NCBI GenBank assembly: GCA_030834905.1
Contig: JAUQWZ010000054.1
Location: 62,001 to 126,000, forward strand
Origin: Aggregatilineales bacterium
GTDB lineage: Bacteria; Chloroflexota; Anaerolineae; Aggregatilineales; Phototrophicaceae
Length of the DNA: 64,000 bases
Direction: 5' to 3'
Below are positions 1 to 9,176 of this stretch, one piece after another. The first letter of the stretch is position 1, and each line of letters opens with the position of its first letter. Under the pieces are notes generated by a model, which was given only the letters and a program-made list of their open reading frames with translations, ran no database searches and had not been told where the DNA came from. A program made the translations under genes and the position numbers.

Positions 1-790
1 ATTTCAGGCGACCCGCGAAAACCTGGAAAGCGAGCAGGCGCTGCTGTCTCAACTGCTGAACACCATGCAGGGAATCGACGTGCTGCCAACGGTGAATGAA
101 ACCGGCACTCAGGTGACCAGCGCAGGCAGCTTTAACATCGTCCGCATCATTCAGGCGCAGGAAGAAGAACGCCAGCGCCTCGCCCGGCAGATGCACGATG
201 GTCCAGCGCAGTCGCTGACAAACTTCATCTTACAGACTGAGATCTGCCAGCGCCTGTTTGACCGCAACCCGGCGCGCGCCGCCGAAGAACTGAACACCCT
301 GAAAGAGGTGGCGAGTACCACCTTCCAGAAAGTGCGCGACTTCATCTTTGATCTGCGCCCGATGATGCTCGACGACCTCGGCGTGGTGCCGACGGTGCGC
401 CGCTATGTCGATTCGTTCCGCGAGAAGAACGACATTGAAGTGAAGCTGGATATCATCGGTGAAGAACGGCGTCTGGAAACGCACCGCGAGGTGATGATCT
501 TTCGCGGCATCCAGGAACAGATGGTCGTGGCGCGCGATTACGGCAATGCCGCCAAGCTGGATATCCGGCTTGATATTTCGGGCGAACGGGTAAAGATCGC
601 GATTGAGGATGATGGGCGCGGCTTTGACGCCGAAGCTGCTTTCTCCGGCGACGAGACTATCCACGATCCGCGTATTCAAAGCCTGGTCACCCTGCGCGAG
701 AAATTCGAGCTGGTAGGCGGCAACGTGTCCGTCTTCAGCAGCGAAACCGAAGGCACCCAGGTACGCATGGAACTACCAGCCGACGATTAG
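1..790 (+). CDS. DegS-like sensor histidine kinase, C-terminal part (5' end outside window)
   Basis: This is the kinase half of a two-component sensor of the HisKA_3 (DegS/NarX) type. The frame is open from base 2 to the first Met at 65, so the real start lies left of the window. The H-box reads RQMHDGPAQS, with the phospho-acceptor His about 44 residues after the Met at 65. The motif LRPMMLDDLG follows, and the ATP-lid D-box is DDGRGFD. The N-box region (FRGIQEQMVVARDY) has Val where the Mg-ATP-binding Asn is expected and Tyr where His is usual, so ATP binding may be impaired. It lies upstream of the Tad pilus operon, whose CpaE carries a receiver domain. A regulatory link between the two is possible but not shown. 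Confidence 0.8.
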   Translation, partial: FQATRENLESEQALLSQLLNTMQGIDVLPTVNETGTQVTSAGSFNIVRIIQAQEEERQRLARQMHDGPAQSLTNFILQTEICQRLFDRNPARAAEELNTLKEVASTTFQKVRDFIFDLRPMMLDDLGVVPTVRRYVDSFREKNDIEVKLDIIGEERRLETHREVMIFRGIQEQMVVARDYGNAAKLDIRLDISGERVKIAIEDDGRGFDAEAAFSGDETIHDPRIQSLVTLREKFELVGGNVSVFSSETEGTQVRMELPADD

Positions 791-923
791 CACGCGCGGG
801 CATTTTTGCTCAACCAACCTGTCAGCATACTCTGGTACTGTTGACAAACTGCCGGTGCATACAGGTGAAAGAAACGCTCGTGAATCAGGCAGAAGTATTG
901 ACGTACAGGACGATTCTACCCGT

Positions 924-951
924 TTGACAATCGAGAGTCTTCGCTTACACT
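924..951 (+). promoter_or_regulatory. Sigma-70-type promoter for the Tad pilus operon
   Basis: A perfect -35 hexamer TTGACA (924-929) is followed after 16 bases by TACACT (946-951). Transcription would start near 958, about 75 bases before the cpaB start. The remaining intergenic sequence 791-923 shows no other feature. Confidence 0.55.
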
Positions 952-1033
952 GAATTAAGTAAAAAGAACTGGTTCGTCATGTTTTGTTGTGCGCCTCACG
1001 GCGACGATGCCGAAAAACCCGACGGAGGAATTC

Positions 1034-2146
1034 ATGGGTCGCATGCGCGTAGTCCTCATCCTGCTGATACTTGTTGCGCTAGTCGCCGTGGTAGTTGTGC
1101 TCGTACTGCCTGGTTTACAGCCTGCTCCGACACCCACACCAGATGGTGAACCAAATGAAGTCGTGCAGCAGCCAGACGCGACGGCGCTGCCCACCGCCAC
1201 GCCAATGGTGTTCGTTGATCTGGTGATCGCTGTTCAGGATATTTCACGCGGGCAGGTCATTCCTCCCAACGCCATCGACGTTCGTCCGTGGCCCCAGCAG
1301 TCGCAGCCTTTTAACGGCATCACCAATCCCGATGACGTCATCGGCAAGATCGCCCGTACCGATATCTTCCGCGAGCAGCCGCTGCTGACGAACATGGTGG
1401 TCGATAACCTGACCAGCCTGGCGCGCGTCGGTTCTGACGCAGCCGCAGTGCTGCCCAATGGTCTGGTCGCCGTATCGCTGCCGATGGATCGCCTGACCAG
1501 TGTTGCCTACGCCGTTCAGGATGGCGACCGGGTTGACCTGATCATCTCGCTGCTGTTTGTTGACGTGGACGAAGCCTTCCAAAGCCTGGTGCCGAACCGC
1601 CTGACGCTGTTCCGCATCACCGAAGAAGGCGACATTAACATGCAGGCGCCCATTGAAGGTCGTCCCGACAGCACAACGTTGGGTCCGGTAATTGTCGGTC
1701 CTTCTGAGCGCCAGCGCCCGCGTTTGATTACCCAGCGGACGATTCAGGATGCGCTCGTCGTCCATGTCGGCAACTTCCCGCCCGATGGGCGCTTTATCGG
1801 CGTGCCGCCCACCCCAACGCCGCCCCCGGTTGAGGAAGAGGAAACCGGTGCCGGAACGCCAGTGCCGCCTACCCCCACTCCGGCGCGTCCCGACATCATC
1901 ACGCTGGGCGTTTCACCGCAGGACGCCGTCATCCTGACCTGGTATATTGAAGCGAAGATTCCGGTGACGCTGGCGCTGCGCTCGTCAACCGACGTATCGC
2001 GCACCTTCACCGATTCGGTCACGCTGGATTACATCATGACCACTTTCGGTATTCCGCTGCCCGGCAAGACTGAGTACACCATCGAGCCAGCTATTCGCAG
2101 CATTCGCCAGCTCGTAGCAGGTGAAGAAATTTCACTGGCTCCATGA
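1034..2146 (+). CDS. cpaB: Flp pilus assembly protein CpaB
   Basis: This is the periplasmic/outer-face CpaB component of the Tad (tight adherence) pilus secretion system. The start at 1034 is chosen because GGAGG lies 5 bases upstream (1024-1028) and the protein then opens with a short basic stretch and one hydrophobic helix. An in-frame ATG at 989 has no such site. A SAF domain follows at about residues 55-125 (VIAVQDISRGQVIPPNAIDV), then the RcpC/CpaB region. Two Pro/Thr-rich linkers interrupt it, near residue 35 and near residue 265. It is the first gene of cpaB-cpaE-cpaF-tadB-tadC. No Flp pilin, prepilin peptidase or secretin gene is visible here. Confidence 0.85.
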   Translation: MGRMRVVLILLILVALVAVVVVLVLPGLQPAPTPTPDGEPNEVVQQPDATALPTATPMVFVDLVIAVQDISRGQVIPPNAIDVRPWPQQSQPFNGITNPDDVIGKIARTDIFREQPLLTNMVVDNLTSLARVGSDAAAVLPNGLVAVSLPMDRLTSVAYAVQDGDRVDLIISLLFVDVDEAFQSLVPNRLTLFRITEEGDINMQAPIEGRPDSTTLGPVIVGPSERQRPRLITQRTIQDALVVHVGNFPPDGRFIGVPPTPTPPPVEEEETGAGTPVPPTPTPARPDIITLGVSPQDAVILTWYIEAKIPVTLALRSSTDVSRTFTDSVTLDYIMTTFGIPLPGKTEYTIEPAIRSIRQLVAGEEISLAP

Positions 2147-2206
2147 GCGTGGTAAGGCTGGGTAGTTAGCTGTACTGAAATGGCATGAGGATTGATCGGG
2201 GCTGAG

Positions 2207-3532
2207 ATGGAAAATCGTATGCAGGGCGACCGGGACGTCATCACCGTTTTGTTGGTCGATGACATTCCCGAAACCCGTGAGAATATCAAGAAGCTGCTCG
2301 CGTTTGAGGAGCAGGAGTTTCGAGTCATCGGCTCCGTCGGCACCGGTCGCGAAGCGTTGAAGTTTGCCCTCGAAGCCAAGCCGGACATCGTCATCATGGA
2401 CATCAATATGCCGGATATGGACGGCATACAGGCGACGAGCGAAATCACCAAAGTACTGCCCACCGCCGCCGTTATCATGATGTCGGTGCAAACCGACTCC
2501 GACTATCTTAAGAAGGCGATGCAGGCAGGCGCGCGCTATTTCCTGGGCAAACCGGTCGATCCGGATGAGCTGTACGGCACCATTCGCTCCGTATACAAGA
2601 GTTACGAGCCAATCCGCCGCCAGCAGCGGTCAATGCAGGAAATGCCGCTGGATATAGCGCGCAAGACCACGTCGTCGCTCTCGGATGACGGACAGGCGCG
2701 CGCCGGTCACGTGATCGTCGTCTACAGCCCGCAGGGCGGCGTCGGCTGTACCACCATCGCCACCAACGTGGCTTCAGGCTTAATGAAGAAGGGCATCAAG
2801 GTGCTGCTGGTCGATGCCGACCTTCAGTTTGGCGATATTGGCGTCTTCCTCAAGCTTCAGTCGCAGTCCACCCTGCTCGATCTCGTCAACAAGGTCGAAG
2901 ACCTGGACACTGATTTCTTCGACAGCATCGTGGCGACGCATGAAAGCGGGCTGAAGGTGCTGTTGGGTCCTCAGCGCCCGGAATTTGCCGAGGAAGTCGA
3001 AGCCAACCCTACATCGGTATCGCGTATCATCGAGAAAATCGCCAGCAGCTATGATTTTGTGGTGGTGGATACCAGCAGCCGCATTGACGAACTGCTGCTG
3101 TCGCTGACCGATATCGCGACCCGGGTTGTGCTGGTGGCGACACCAACGCTCGCCAGCGTCAAGAATTCGCGTTTTGTCCTTGACCTGTTCGACAAGATGA
3201 ATTATTCGCCAGACAAGGCGATATTCATCCTCAACCGCGTCGAAGACGAACGCAGCCGAAATCGGGTCACGATCCCCGCAGAAATCATTGAGAAACACCT
3301 CAAGCGCAAAGTTGAAGCCAGGATTCCCTACAACGAGCAGGTGATCCTGGCGGCGGTCAACAAGGGCGTGCCGGTCGTCGCATCACAGCGTGACCGATCC
3401 AAATCGCCTATCAAGGAAATGCTGGATTTCTCCGATCATCTCTACAGCCTGCTGATGGAAGACGCGCCTGAAGATGACGAGCAGGACGATAAGAAGCGAA
3501 AAGGCGGACTCGGCTTGCGGCTGGGACGCTAA
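2207..3532 (+). CDS. cpaE: CpaE/TadZ: receiver domain fused to MinD-like ATPase
   Basis: This is the localisation ATPase of the Tad pilus. The ATG at 2207 is preferred because GGGG lies 5 bases upstream; a TTG at 2192 is the alternative. Residues 12-125 form a receiver domain with the acidic pair D18/D19, phospho-acceptor D65 (IVIMDINMP) and K115, so it looks phosphorylatable. Residues 168-400 form a MinD/ParA-type fold. The deviant Walker A is SPQGGVGCTT: both lysines of KGGxGKT are replaced (Q176, C181), which is common in TadZ/CpaE proteins. The VDADLQFGD motif is kept. The C-terminus is an acidic-basic tail. It is co-directional with cpaB and cpaF. Confidence 0.88.
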   Translation: MENRMQGDRDVITVLLVDDIPETRENIKKLLAFEEQEFRVIGSVGTGREALKFALEAKPDIVIMDINMPDMDGIQATSEITKVLPTAAVIMMSVQTDSDYLKKAMQAGARYFLGKPVDPDELYGTIRSVYKSYEPIRRQQRSMQEMPLDIARKTTSSLSDDGQARAGHVIVVYSPQGGVGCTTIATNVASGLMKKGIKVLLVDADLQFGDIGVFLKLQSQSTLLDLVNKVEDLDTDFFDSIVATHESGLKVLLGPQRPEFAEEVEANPTSVSRIIEKIASSYDFVVVDTSSRIDELLLSLTDIATRVVLVATPTLASVKNSRFVLDLFDKMNYSPDKAIFILNRVEDERSRNRVTIPAEIIEKHLKRKVEARIPYNEQVILAAVNKGVPVVASQRDRSKSPIKEMLDFSDHLYSLLMEDAPEDDEQDDKKRKGGLGLRLGR

Positions 3533-3591
3533 TCGACGAAAGTTGTAGTTTATTGGTAATTACCAGAGTGTGTTAAGGCGGAGACGCGCTT

Positions 3592-5034
3592 ATGTCGCTA
3601 CTCAATCGTATCCAAAAAGGCGGGGGTTCAGGAAGTTCATCAGGCGGTGGGGACGACGATCCCCTGAAGAGCACTTCCGATCTCGGAGGCAGCGAGGAGT
3701 CATCGCGTTTATCCGCAATGCGTTCGCGACCAACGGCCGTCGCGGGGCGCGCCACCGGGCGCGGACCTGACAGCGGCTATATTGACCTCAAGACGCGGGT
3801 ACAGAATCGCCTGCTCTCCGAGCTTGACCAGTCGATGGACTTGACCCGCAAAACAGAGGTTCGGTCGCACATCGAAGAACTGTTCAACGCCATTCTGGCG
3901 GAAGAAAGCATGGTGCTGGCACGCGCGGAACGGCAGCGACTGTTCGAGCAGATCGTCGCCGAAATTCTCGGCTTCGGTCCCCTGGAACCGCTGCTGGCGG
4001 ATGAAAGCGTCACCGAGATCATGGTCAATGGTCCTAAGAATATCTTCATCGAGCGCAAGGGCAACATTACCCGTGCCAACGTCGCCTTTGAAGATGATGA
4101 CCATGTACTCCGTATTCTCGACCGCATCGTAGCGCCGCTGGGTCGCCGCGTGGACGAAAGCTCGCCGCTGGTGGACGCGCGTCTGCCCGATGGCTCGCGC
4201 GTGAATGCCGTCATCCGTCCGGTGTCGCTGGTAGGACCCACCATCACCATCCGTAAATTCTTCAAGAAACCGCTGACGGTGGAAGACCTGATCCGATTTG
4301 GCTCGGTCACGAAGGAAATTTCGGAGTTCCTGCGCGCCTGCATCATCTCGCGCCTGAACCTGATCGTGTCCGGCGGTACGGGTTCGGGTAAAACCACCCT
4401 GCTCAACGTGTTATCGGGCTTCATCCCGAATGACGAGCGCATCGTCACGATTGAGAACGCGGCGGAACTACAGCTTCGTCAGGAACACGTCGTAACGCTG
4501 GAAAGCCGCCCGCCCAATATCGAGGGCAAGGGCATGATCACCATTCAGGATCTGGTGGTCAACAGCCTGCGTATGCGCCCCGACCGCATTGTCGTCGGCG
4601 AGTGCCGTTCGGGCGAAGCGCTGGACATGCTCCAGGCGATGAACACCGGTCACGACGGCTCACTGACGACGCTCCACTCCAACAGCCCGCGCGATACGAT
4701 TGCGCGTCTCGAAGTGATGTGTCTGATGGCTGGCATGGATTTGCCACAGCGGGCGATCCGCGAGCAGATCGCCAGCGCGGTGGACTGCATCTGCCACCAG
4801 GAACGCCTGCGCGACGGTTCGCGTAAAGTTGTCAAGATCACCGAAGTCCAGGGCATGGAAGGCGATATGATCACCATGTCCGACATCTTTGAGTATGAGC
4901 AGACGGGTGTTGAGGGCGGCAAGATCGTTGGTCGCATTCGCCCGACGGGTATTCGTCCGAAATTCACCGACCGCATTGAAGCGGCTGGCATCTACCTGCC
5001 GCCCTCTGTATTCGGTGTCGGTCGCACGTATTAG
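3592..5034 (+). CDS. cpaF: CpaF/TadA pilus secretion ATPase
   Basis: This type II/IV secretion-system ATPase powers Tad pilus assembly. An AAGGCGGAG ribosome site precedes the ATG. Residues 1-60 are a Gly/Ser-rich disordered tail. The N-terminal CpaF domain runs to about residue 235. The Walker A GGTGSGKTTL is at 261-270, the Walker B-like region RIVVGECRSGEA is near 332-343, and the His box GHDGSLTTLHSN is at 353-364. All expected catalytic elements are present and the length (480 aa) is normal. The gene sits between cpaE and the two TadB/TadC membrane platform genes. Confidence 0.93.
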   Translation: MSLLNRIQKGGGSGSSSGGGDDDPLKSTSDLGGSEESSRLSAMRSRPTAVAGRATGRGPDSGYIDLKTRVQNRLLSELDQSMDLTRKTEVRSHIEELFNAILAEESMVLARAERQRLFEQIVAEILGFGPLEPLLADESVTEIMVNGPKNIFIERKGNITRANVAFEDDDHVLRILDRIVAPLGRRVDESSPLVDARLPDGSRVNAVIRPVSLVGPTITIRKFFKKPLTVEDLIRFGSVTKEISEFLRACIISRLNLIVSGGTGSGKTTLLNVLSGFIPNDERIVTIENAAELQLRQEHVVTLESRPPNIEGKGMITIQDLVVNSLRMRPDRIVVGECRSGEALDMLQAMNTGHDGSLTTLHSNSPRDTIARLEVMCLMAGMDLPQRAIREQIASAVDCICHQERLRDGSRKVVKITEVQGMEGDMITMSDIFEYEQTGVEGGKIVGRIRPTGIRPKFTDRIEAAGIYLPPSVFGVGRTY

Positions 5035-5052
5035 ACTGGAGACGGCGGCGCA

Positions 5053-6042
5053 ATGTCGAGCCTACAGATCACAATTATCGCCCTGGCGGCGCTCGTCGCT
5101 GTGGGAATCGTCTTATGGGGCATTGTGAGTGTCCGTTCGGAAAAGGATCTGATCGAGGAGCGCCTGGGGCGCTTTGAAGAAGGCGGGCAGACGTTCCTCG
5201 ACCTCGGCGACGAAGACGAAGCGGCTGAAGACATAAAACGTGACAGCGCGCTGCGTAACAGGCTGGATACTTTCGTCGCAGATAAACCCTTCGCCAAGAA
5301 GTGGCGCATCCAACTCGCCCGCGCCGATATCAAGCTGACGGTTGCCGAATATGCCGCGCTGCACGTCATTAGCATGTTCGGGTTCTTTGGGGTCGGCTAT
5401 TTCATTCTGTTCGGTCAGTCCCTTGTGCTGGGCGTGGTATCGGCATTTGTGGGCTTCTTCGCGCCTCGCATCTATGTTTCACGAACCATTCAAAATCGAC
5501 TGGTGAAATTCGAAAACCAGCTTCCCGATACGCTTGGCTTGTGGGTCAATGCGCTGCGTTCCGGCTACAGCGTGCTGCAATCGATGGAAGCCATCGCCCG
5601 TGACGCGCCGGAGCCAACCGCCACCGAGTTTAAGCGCGTGGTGCAGGAAGTGCAGCTTGGCATCGACATGGAGAACGCGCTCGACCACATGCTGGTGCGC
5701 CTCGAAAGCGAAGACCTCGACCTTGTCGTGACGGCGGTCAATATCCAGCGCGAAGTCGGCGGTAACCTGGCGGAAATCCTGGACGTCATCAGCCATACCA
5801 TCCGCGAGCGTATCAAGCTTAAGGGTGAGATTCGCGTGCTGACAGCGCAGGGGCGCATCACTGGCTACCTCATCAGTTTTCTGCCGATTGTGCTGGCGTT
5901 GTTTCTGTACGGCATCAACCGCGAATATATGTCGAACCTGTTTGAGAACCGGATGTGCGGATGGCCCATGCTCGGCATCGGTTTGGCGCTCATCGGTATC
6001 GGCATGGCGGTCATCCAGAAAATCGTTGATATTGATATTTAG
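5053..6042 (+). CDS. tadB: Type II secretion F-domain platform protein TadB
   Basis: This is the inner-membrane platform protein of the Tad pilus and partners the CpaF ATPase. An N-terminal membrane helix (residues 3-25) is followed by a charged cytoplasmic stretch, two helices around residues 100-140, the T2SSF core (FENQLPDTLGLWVNALRSGY, ending in a conserved Glu/Arg-rich segment) and a C-terminal pair of helices. GGAG lies about 10 bases before the ATG. The gene starts 18 bases after cpaF and ends 9 bases before tadC, so the three are one transcript. Confidence 0.88.
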   Translation: MSSLQITIIALAALVAVGIVLWGIVSVRSEKDLIEERLGRFEEGGQTFLDLGDEDEAAEDIKRDSALRNRLDTFVADKPFAKKWRIQLARADIKLTVAEYAALHVISMFGFFGVGYFILFGQSLVLGVVSAFVGFFAPRIYVSRTIQNRLVKFENQLPDTLGLWVNALRSGYSVLQSMEAIARDAPEPTATEFKRVVQEVQLGIDMENALDHMLVRLESEDLDLVVTAVNIQREVGGNLAEILDVISHTIRERIKLKGEIRVLTAQGRITGYLISFLPIVLALFLYGINREYMSNLFENRMCGWPMLGIGLALIGIGMAVIQKIVDIDI

Positions 6043-6051
6043 GGGCAAGCT

Positions 6052-6996
6052 ATGGATCCTATTCTGGTACTCATTCTGCTGGTCGTCGGCGGGCTGGTCG
6101 TCGGCGGGCTGGTCTACGTTGGCATGAAGGAAGACCGGGGACGCGATCCGCTGCAGGAGCGTCTCGCCCAGTATGAGGACAAGGAGCTTCCACAGTCGCT
6201 TGAGGAAATCGAGCTGTCGCTGTCCTTCAAAGACCGCGTGGTGCTGCCACTCATCCACTCAATCGCCACGATAACGACCAAATTCACGCCTCAGAAACAG
6301 CTTGAGGACGCCCGCCAGAAGCTGGAACTTGCCGGTATGACGATGGAACCGGGCACCTTCTTTTCACTGCGTATCGCCGCTACCCTGATTCTGGGCTTGG
6401 GGGCGTTCTTCATCTTTTTTGTCAGTTCCTCGTCCACGCCAAAGACAACTGCCCTGCTGTATACCCTCGGCGGCGCGCTGCTGGGATATATCCTGCCGGT
6501 GATGTGGTTGAGCAGCAAGATCAAGCGCCGTCAGGACAACATCCTCAAGGCACTGCCGGACGCGCTCGACCTGCTGGTAATCTGCGTTGAAGCCGGTCTT
6601 GGCTTTGACATGGCGATGGGCAAAGTCTACGAAAAGTGGGAAAACGACCTCGCCATCGCCTTCGGTCGGGTGCTGCGCGAGATTCAGCTTGGCAAGATGC
6701 GCCGTGAAGCGCTGCGCGATATGGCGCGCCGGATGGATGTTCCCGACGTGACCGCCTTCGTCGCCGCCATTATCCAGGCAGATCAGCTTGGCGTCAGTAT
6801 GTCGAAGATTCTGCGCGTGCAGTCTGACCAGATGCGCACCAAGCGCCGCCAGCGGGCGCAGGAGAAAGCTCACCAGGCACCCGTCAAGATGATGATCCCA
6901 ATGGTCTTCCTGATCTTCCCGTCGCTGTGGATCGTGCTGCTGGGACCATCGCTGATCATCTTGTTTGGAAGCACCGAAGTAAACGCGGTATTTTAA
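6052..6996 (+). CDS. tadC: Type II secretion F-domain platform protein TadC
   Basis: This is the second Tad inner-membrane platform protein. It has an N-terminal Val/Gly-rich helix, two central helices (about residues 105-150), a T2SSF domain containing KALPDALDLLVICVEAGLGF and the loop RQRAQEKAHQAPVKMMIPMV, which is characteristic of TadC, and a C-terminal hydrophobic hairpin. It closes the visible Tad operon. The next gene (comF) begins 15 bases later on the same strand, so it may be co-transcribed although it is functionally unrelated. Confidence 0.88.
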   Translation: MDPILVLILLVVGGLVVGGLVYVGMKEDRGRDPLQERLAQYEDKELPQSLEEIELSLSFKDRVVLPLIHSIATITTKFTPQKQLEDARQKLELAGMTMEPGTFFSLRIAATLILGLGAFFIFFVSSSSTPKTTALLYTLGGALLGYILPVMWLSSKIKRRQDNILKALPDALDLLVICVEAGLGFDMAMGKVYEKWENDLAIAFGRVLREIQLGKMRREALRDMARRMDVPDVTAFVAAIIQADQLGVSMSKILRVQSDQMRTKRRQRAQEKAHQAPVKMMIPMVFLIFPSLWIVLLGPSLIILFGSTEVNAVF

Positions 6997-7011
6997 GTCG
7001 TCGTCTATCGC

Positions 7012-7716
7012 ATGATGGATAAAGTCTATACTCGTGATTCCGCAGAAGCTCGCAGCGGGCTTCTGCTGTATTTGTTTCGGCGGTGGTTAAACACCGGACT
7101 CGATCTGCTGTATCCGCCGCGGTGTGCTGGCTGCGGGCGGGTGGATACACTGTGGTGCATTCGCTGCCAGCAGGAAATAGACGCCGTCGCGTTTCCTGAG
7201 CAGTTGATGACACTGCCGCCGCTGCGAGGCAGCGCCGCCACCGGCGTGCATGAGGGCAAACTACAGCAGGCGGTTCATGCGTTGAAGTATGACAATGCCC
7301 GCGTTTTAGCCACCCCGCTGGGAGATCGGTTGTCGCGATGCTTAGAGGAGAAACAGTGGATAGTTGACACGATTGTTCCAGTGCCATTACACCTACACCG
7401 CCAGCGAATTCGTGGGTATAATCAGGCACTATTGTTAGGAGCTTACGTGGCTGCCAAACATAACCTTCCTCTTGAAGTTACTGCTATCACCCGCCAGCGT
7501 GACACCACCCCCCAGGTTGGCTTAAACCGTGAACAACGACAGGCGAATGTAACCGGCGCGTTCGCAGCCGATCCGTCAGTGGTGACACTCCGCAGTCTCC
7601 TGCTCATTGATGATGTCTACACAACGGGCGCGACCCTTCAGGCGTGCGCTCAGGCAGCACTTGATGCGGGCGCTGCGGCTGTGTACAGTCTGACCGTCAC
7701 TGCGGCGCGCATCTGA
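7012..7716 (+). CDS. comF: ComF family phosphoribosyltransferase-like protein
   Basis: ComF-type proteins take part in DNA uptake or processing in naturally competent bacteria. The exact reaction is unsettled. The N-terminal double zinc knuckle is present (CAGCGRVDTLWCIRC). The motif VPVPLHLHRQRIRGYNQA lies in the middle, and the PRPP-binding loop LLLIDDVYTTGATL is near the C-terminus. The length is normal. No clear ribosome site precedes the ATG at 7012 or the adjacent ATG at 7015. A comEC gene lies far downstream (49366), so parts of a DNA-uptake system are encoded in this window. Confidence 0.88.
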   Translation: MMDKVYTRDSAEARSGLLLYLFRRWLNTGLDLLYPPRCAGCGRVDTLWCIRCQQEIDAVAFPEQLMTLPPLRGSAATGVHEGKLQQAVHALKYDNARVLATPLGDRLSRCLEEKQWIVDTIVPVPLHLHRQRIRGYNQALLLGAYVAAKHNLPLEVTAITRQRDTTPQVGLNREQRQANVTGAFAADPSVVTLRSLLLIDDVYTTGATLQACAQAALDAGAAAVYSLTVTAARI

Positions 7717-7746
7717 TTGGGATTTAGCATACAGGGAGTAAGCCGT

Positions 7747-8328
7747 ATGGAAATCATCATTAGTGGACAAAATATGAAGGTCACCGATGCACTGGAGGAG
7801 TACGCCAAGAAAAAGCTTGGTCGTCTGGATCGCTACCTTCCAAATATCACCGACGTGCGGCTGGACTTAGTCCGTGAAAACAGCCGCCGGGGAGAAGACC
7901 TGGCACGCGCGCAGATTACAGTACGCCACCGGCGCGGCGCTATCCTGCGCGCCGAAGAAAGCGTGCCCGGCGATTTTCAGGTCGCGCTGAACCTTGCCAT
8001 CGACAAAATGTACCGTCGCATCGAGCGTTTCAAGGGCAAACGAAGCCGCAAGGGGCGCGAACGCTTCAGCGCTACGCTGGAGGAACTGAGCGCCGCCGAG
8101 GCACTGCCAGAATTTGCAGCCGCGCCAGAAGTGATGGAGGGCGACGAACAGGTTATCCGCCGTAAGGACGTTATTGTAACTATCATGACCGAGGAAGAAG
8201 CGGCGGAACAGATGGAACTGCTCGGACACACCTTCTTCATCTTCCAGAATGGGACAACCGGCGAACTCAACATCATCTACAAACGTACTACCACCGGCTA
8301 CGGCGTGCTCGTGCCGCGCGTAGAGTAG
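7747..8328 (+). CDS. hpf: Long-form ribosome hibernation-promoting factor
   Basis: HPF binds the 30S decoding region and drives 100S ribosome dimer formation during starvation. The start at 7747 is chosen because GGGAG (7734-7738) precedes it and the sequence then begins with the family pattern MEIIISGQNMKVTDALEEYA. Residues 1-105 are the S30AE domain. After an acidic linker, residues 135-193 form the C-terminal dimerisation domain (RRKDVIVTIMTEEEAAEQME, with FFIFQNGTTGELNIIYKR further on). This makes it the long form, which dimerises ribosomes without a separate RMF. Two hairpins separate it from the convergent glycosyltransferase genes. Confidence 0.93.
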   Translation: MEIIISGQNMKVTDALEEYAKKKLGRLDRYLPNITDVRLDLVRENSRRGEDLARAQITVRHRRGAILRAEESVPGDFQVALNLAIDKMYRRIERFKGKRSRKGRERFSATLEELSAAEALPEFAAAPEVMEGDEQVIRRKDVIVTIMTEEEAAEQMELLGHTFFIFQNGTTGELNIIYKRTTTGYGVLVPRVE

Positions 8329-8334
8329 ACTCAC

Positions 8335-8354
8335 TCGGTCTGCGCGCAGACCGA
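8335..8354. terminator. Perfect 20-base palindrome after hpf
   Basis: The segment is TCGGTCTGCG followed by its exact reverse complement. It sits 7 bases after the hpf stop and between convergent genes, so a bidirectional transcript end is likely. There is no T-run. Confidence 0.5.
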
Positions 8355-8376
8355 CAGCACAGCCAGGTAAATAATC

Positions 8377-8400
8377 GTGGGGGCGCAGCCGCGCCCCTAC
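8377..8400. repeat. GGGGCGC hairpin, one copy of a dispersed intergenic family
   Basis: An imperfect inverted repeat (GTGGGGGCGC ... GCGCCCCTAC) overlaps the last bases of the glycosyltransferase gene. Similar G-run/C-run hairpins occur at 26384-26426 and 39187-39211, suggesting a small dispersed repeat family. Confidence 0.5.
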
Positions 8401-9176
8401 GCGATCTTCTGCCCCGACTGCGGTTTCCCCGACCACAGACGCCGCAGCGCCAGATACTTGCGCAGTTCGTACCAGCCCATCAACAGGCTGAGCCGCAAGC
8501 CATGCAGCCCGTCGCGGTAGCCCTTCAGCGACACGAAACGCCACCAGAACTGGCGCAGCGGCTGCAAAATATAGTTCTGCAGCTTAGGGGGTATCCCCCC
8601 TTCATACAGCATTGTCGCGTCATAATCCGAATAGCGCCGCTGCTTCTCGGCAAACTGCCTGACGTCGCGGTAATTGTAGTGGATGAACGGGTTTTCCAGC
8701 GTCCCCTCTTCGCCATCCAGAATCACGACTTCGTGCACCCGGCGCAGCGGATCGTAACGCGCCGCGCCCACCCGCAGAAGCCGCGTCTGATAATCAGGAT
8801 ACCAGCCTGCTCCAAGTGTCAGCTTGCCAAAGATGTAATTGTGCCGGGGGATACGAAAGCCCGCGTAGCCGGGCAGCATGATGTGGTCGCGGACTTCGGC
8901 AGCCAGATCCGGCGTCACGCGCTCGTCGGCATCCACAAACAGCACCCAGTCGGCGCTGCCGCGCACCGCTTCCAGCGCCGCGTTGCGCTGTCGGGCATAA
9001 TCTTCGAATTCATGCAGGATTACGCGCGCGCCCGCCGCCTGCGCCAGAGACAGCGTGCCATCGGTGCTGTACGAATCGACTACCACCACCTCGTCGGCAA
9101 AGCGCGTGCTCTCGATACAGGCGCTGATATGCGCCGCTTCGTTATACGTCAGAATCACTGCCGCGAGCCGCATCAT
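8397..9176 (-). CDS. Glycosyltransferase family 2 (WaaE/KdtX-like)
   Basis: This is a GT-A fold sugar transferase, probably adding a sugar to a cell-surface glycan. The start at 9176 gives MMRLAAVILTYNEAAHISAC, the classic GT2 beginning, and overlaps the stop of the upstream GT2 gene by ATGA. Longer in-frame starts would add only unrelated residues. The nucleotide-sugar motif VVVVDSYSTDGT and the metal-binding VDADE (in WVLFVDADERVTPDL) are present. A Trp/Arg-rich amphipathic C-terminus could touch the membrane. It is last in a minus-strand run with another GT2 and a lipoprotein gene. Confidence 0.87.
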   Translation of the reverse strand: MMRLAAVILTYNEAAHISACIESTRFADEVVVVDSYSTDGTLSLAQAAGARVILHEFEDYARQRNAALEAVRGSADWVLFVDADERVTPDLAAEVRDHIMLPGYAGFRIPRHNYIFGKLTLGAGWYPDYQTRLLRVGAARYDPLRRVHEVVILDGEEGTLENPFIHYNYRDVRQFAEKQRRYSDYDATMLYEGGIPPKLQNYILQPLRQFWWRFVSLKGYRDGLHGLRLSLLMGWYELRKYLALRRLWSGKPQSGQKIA

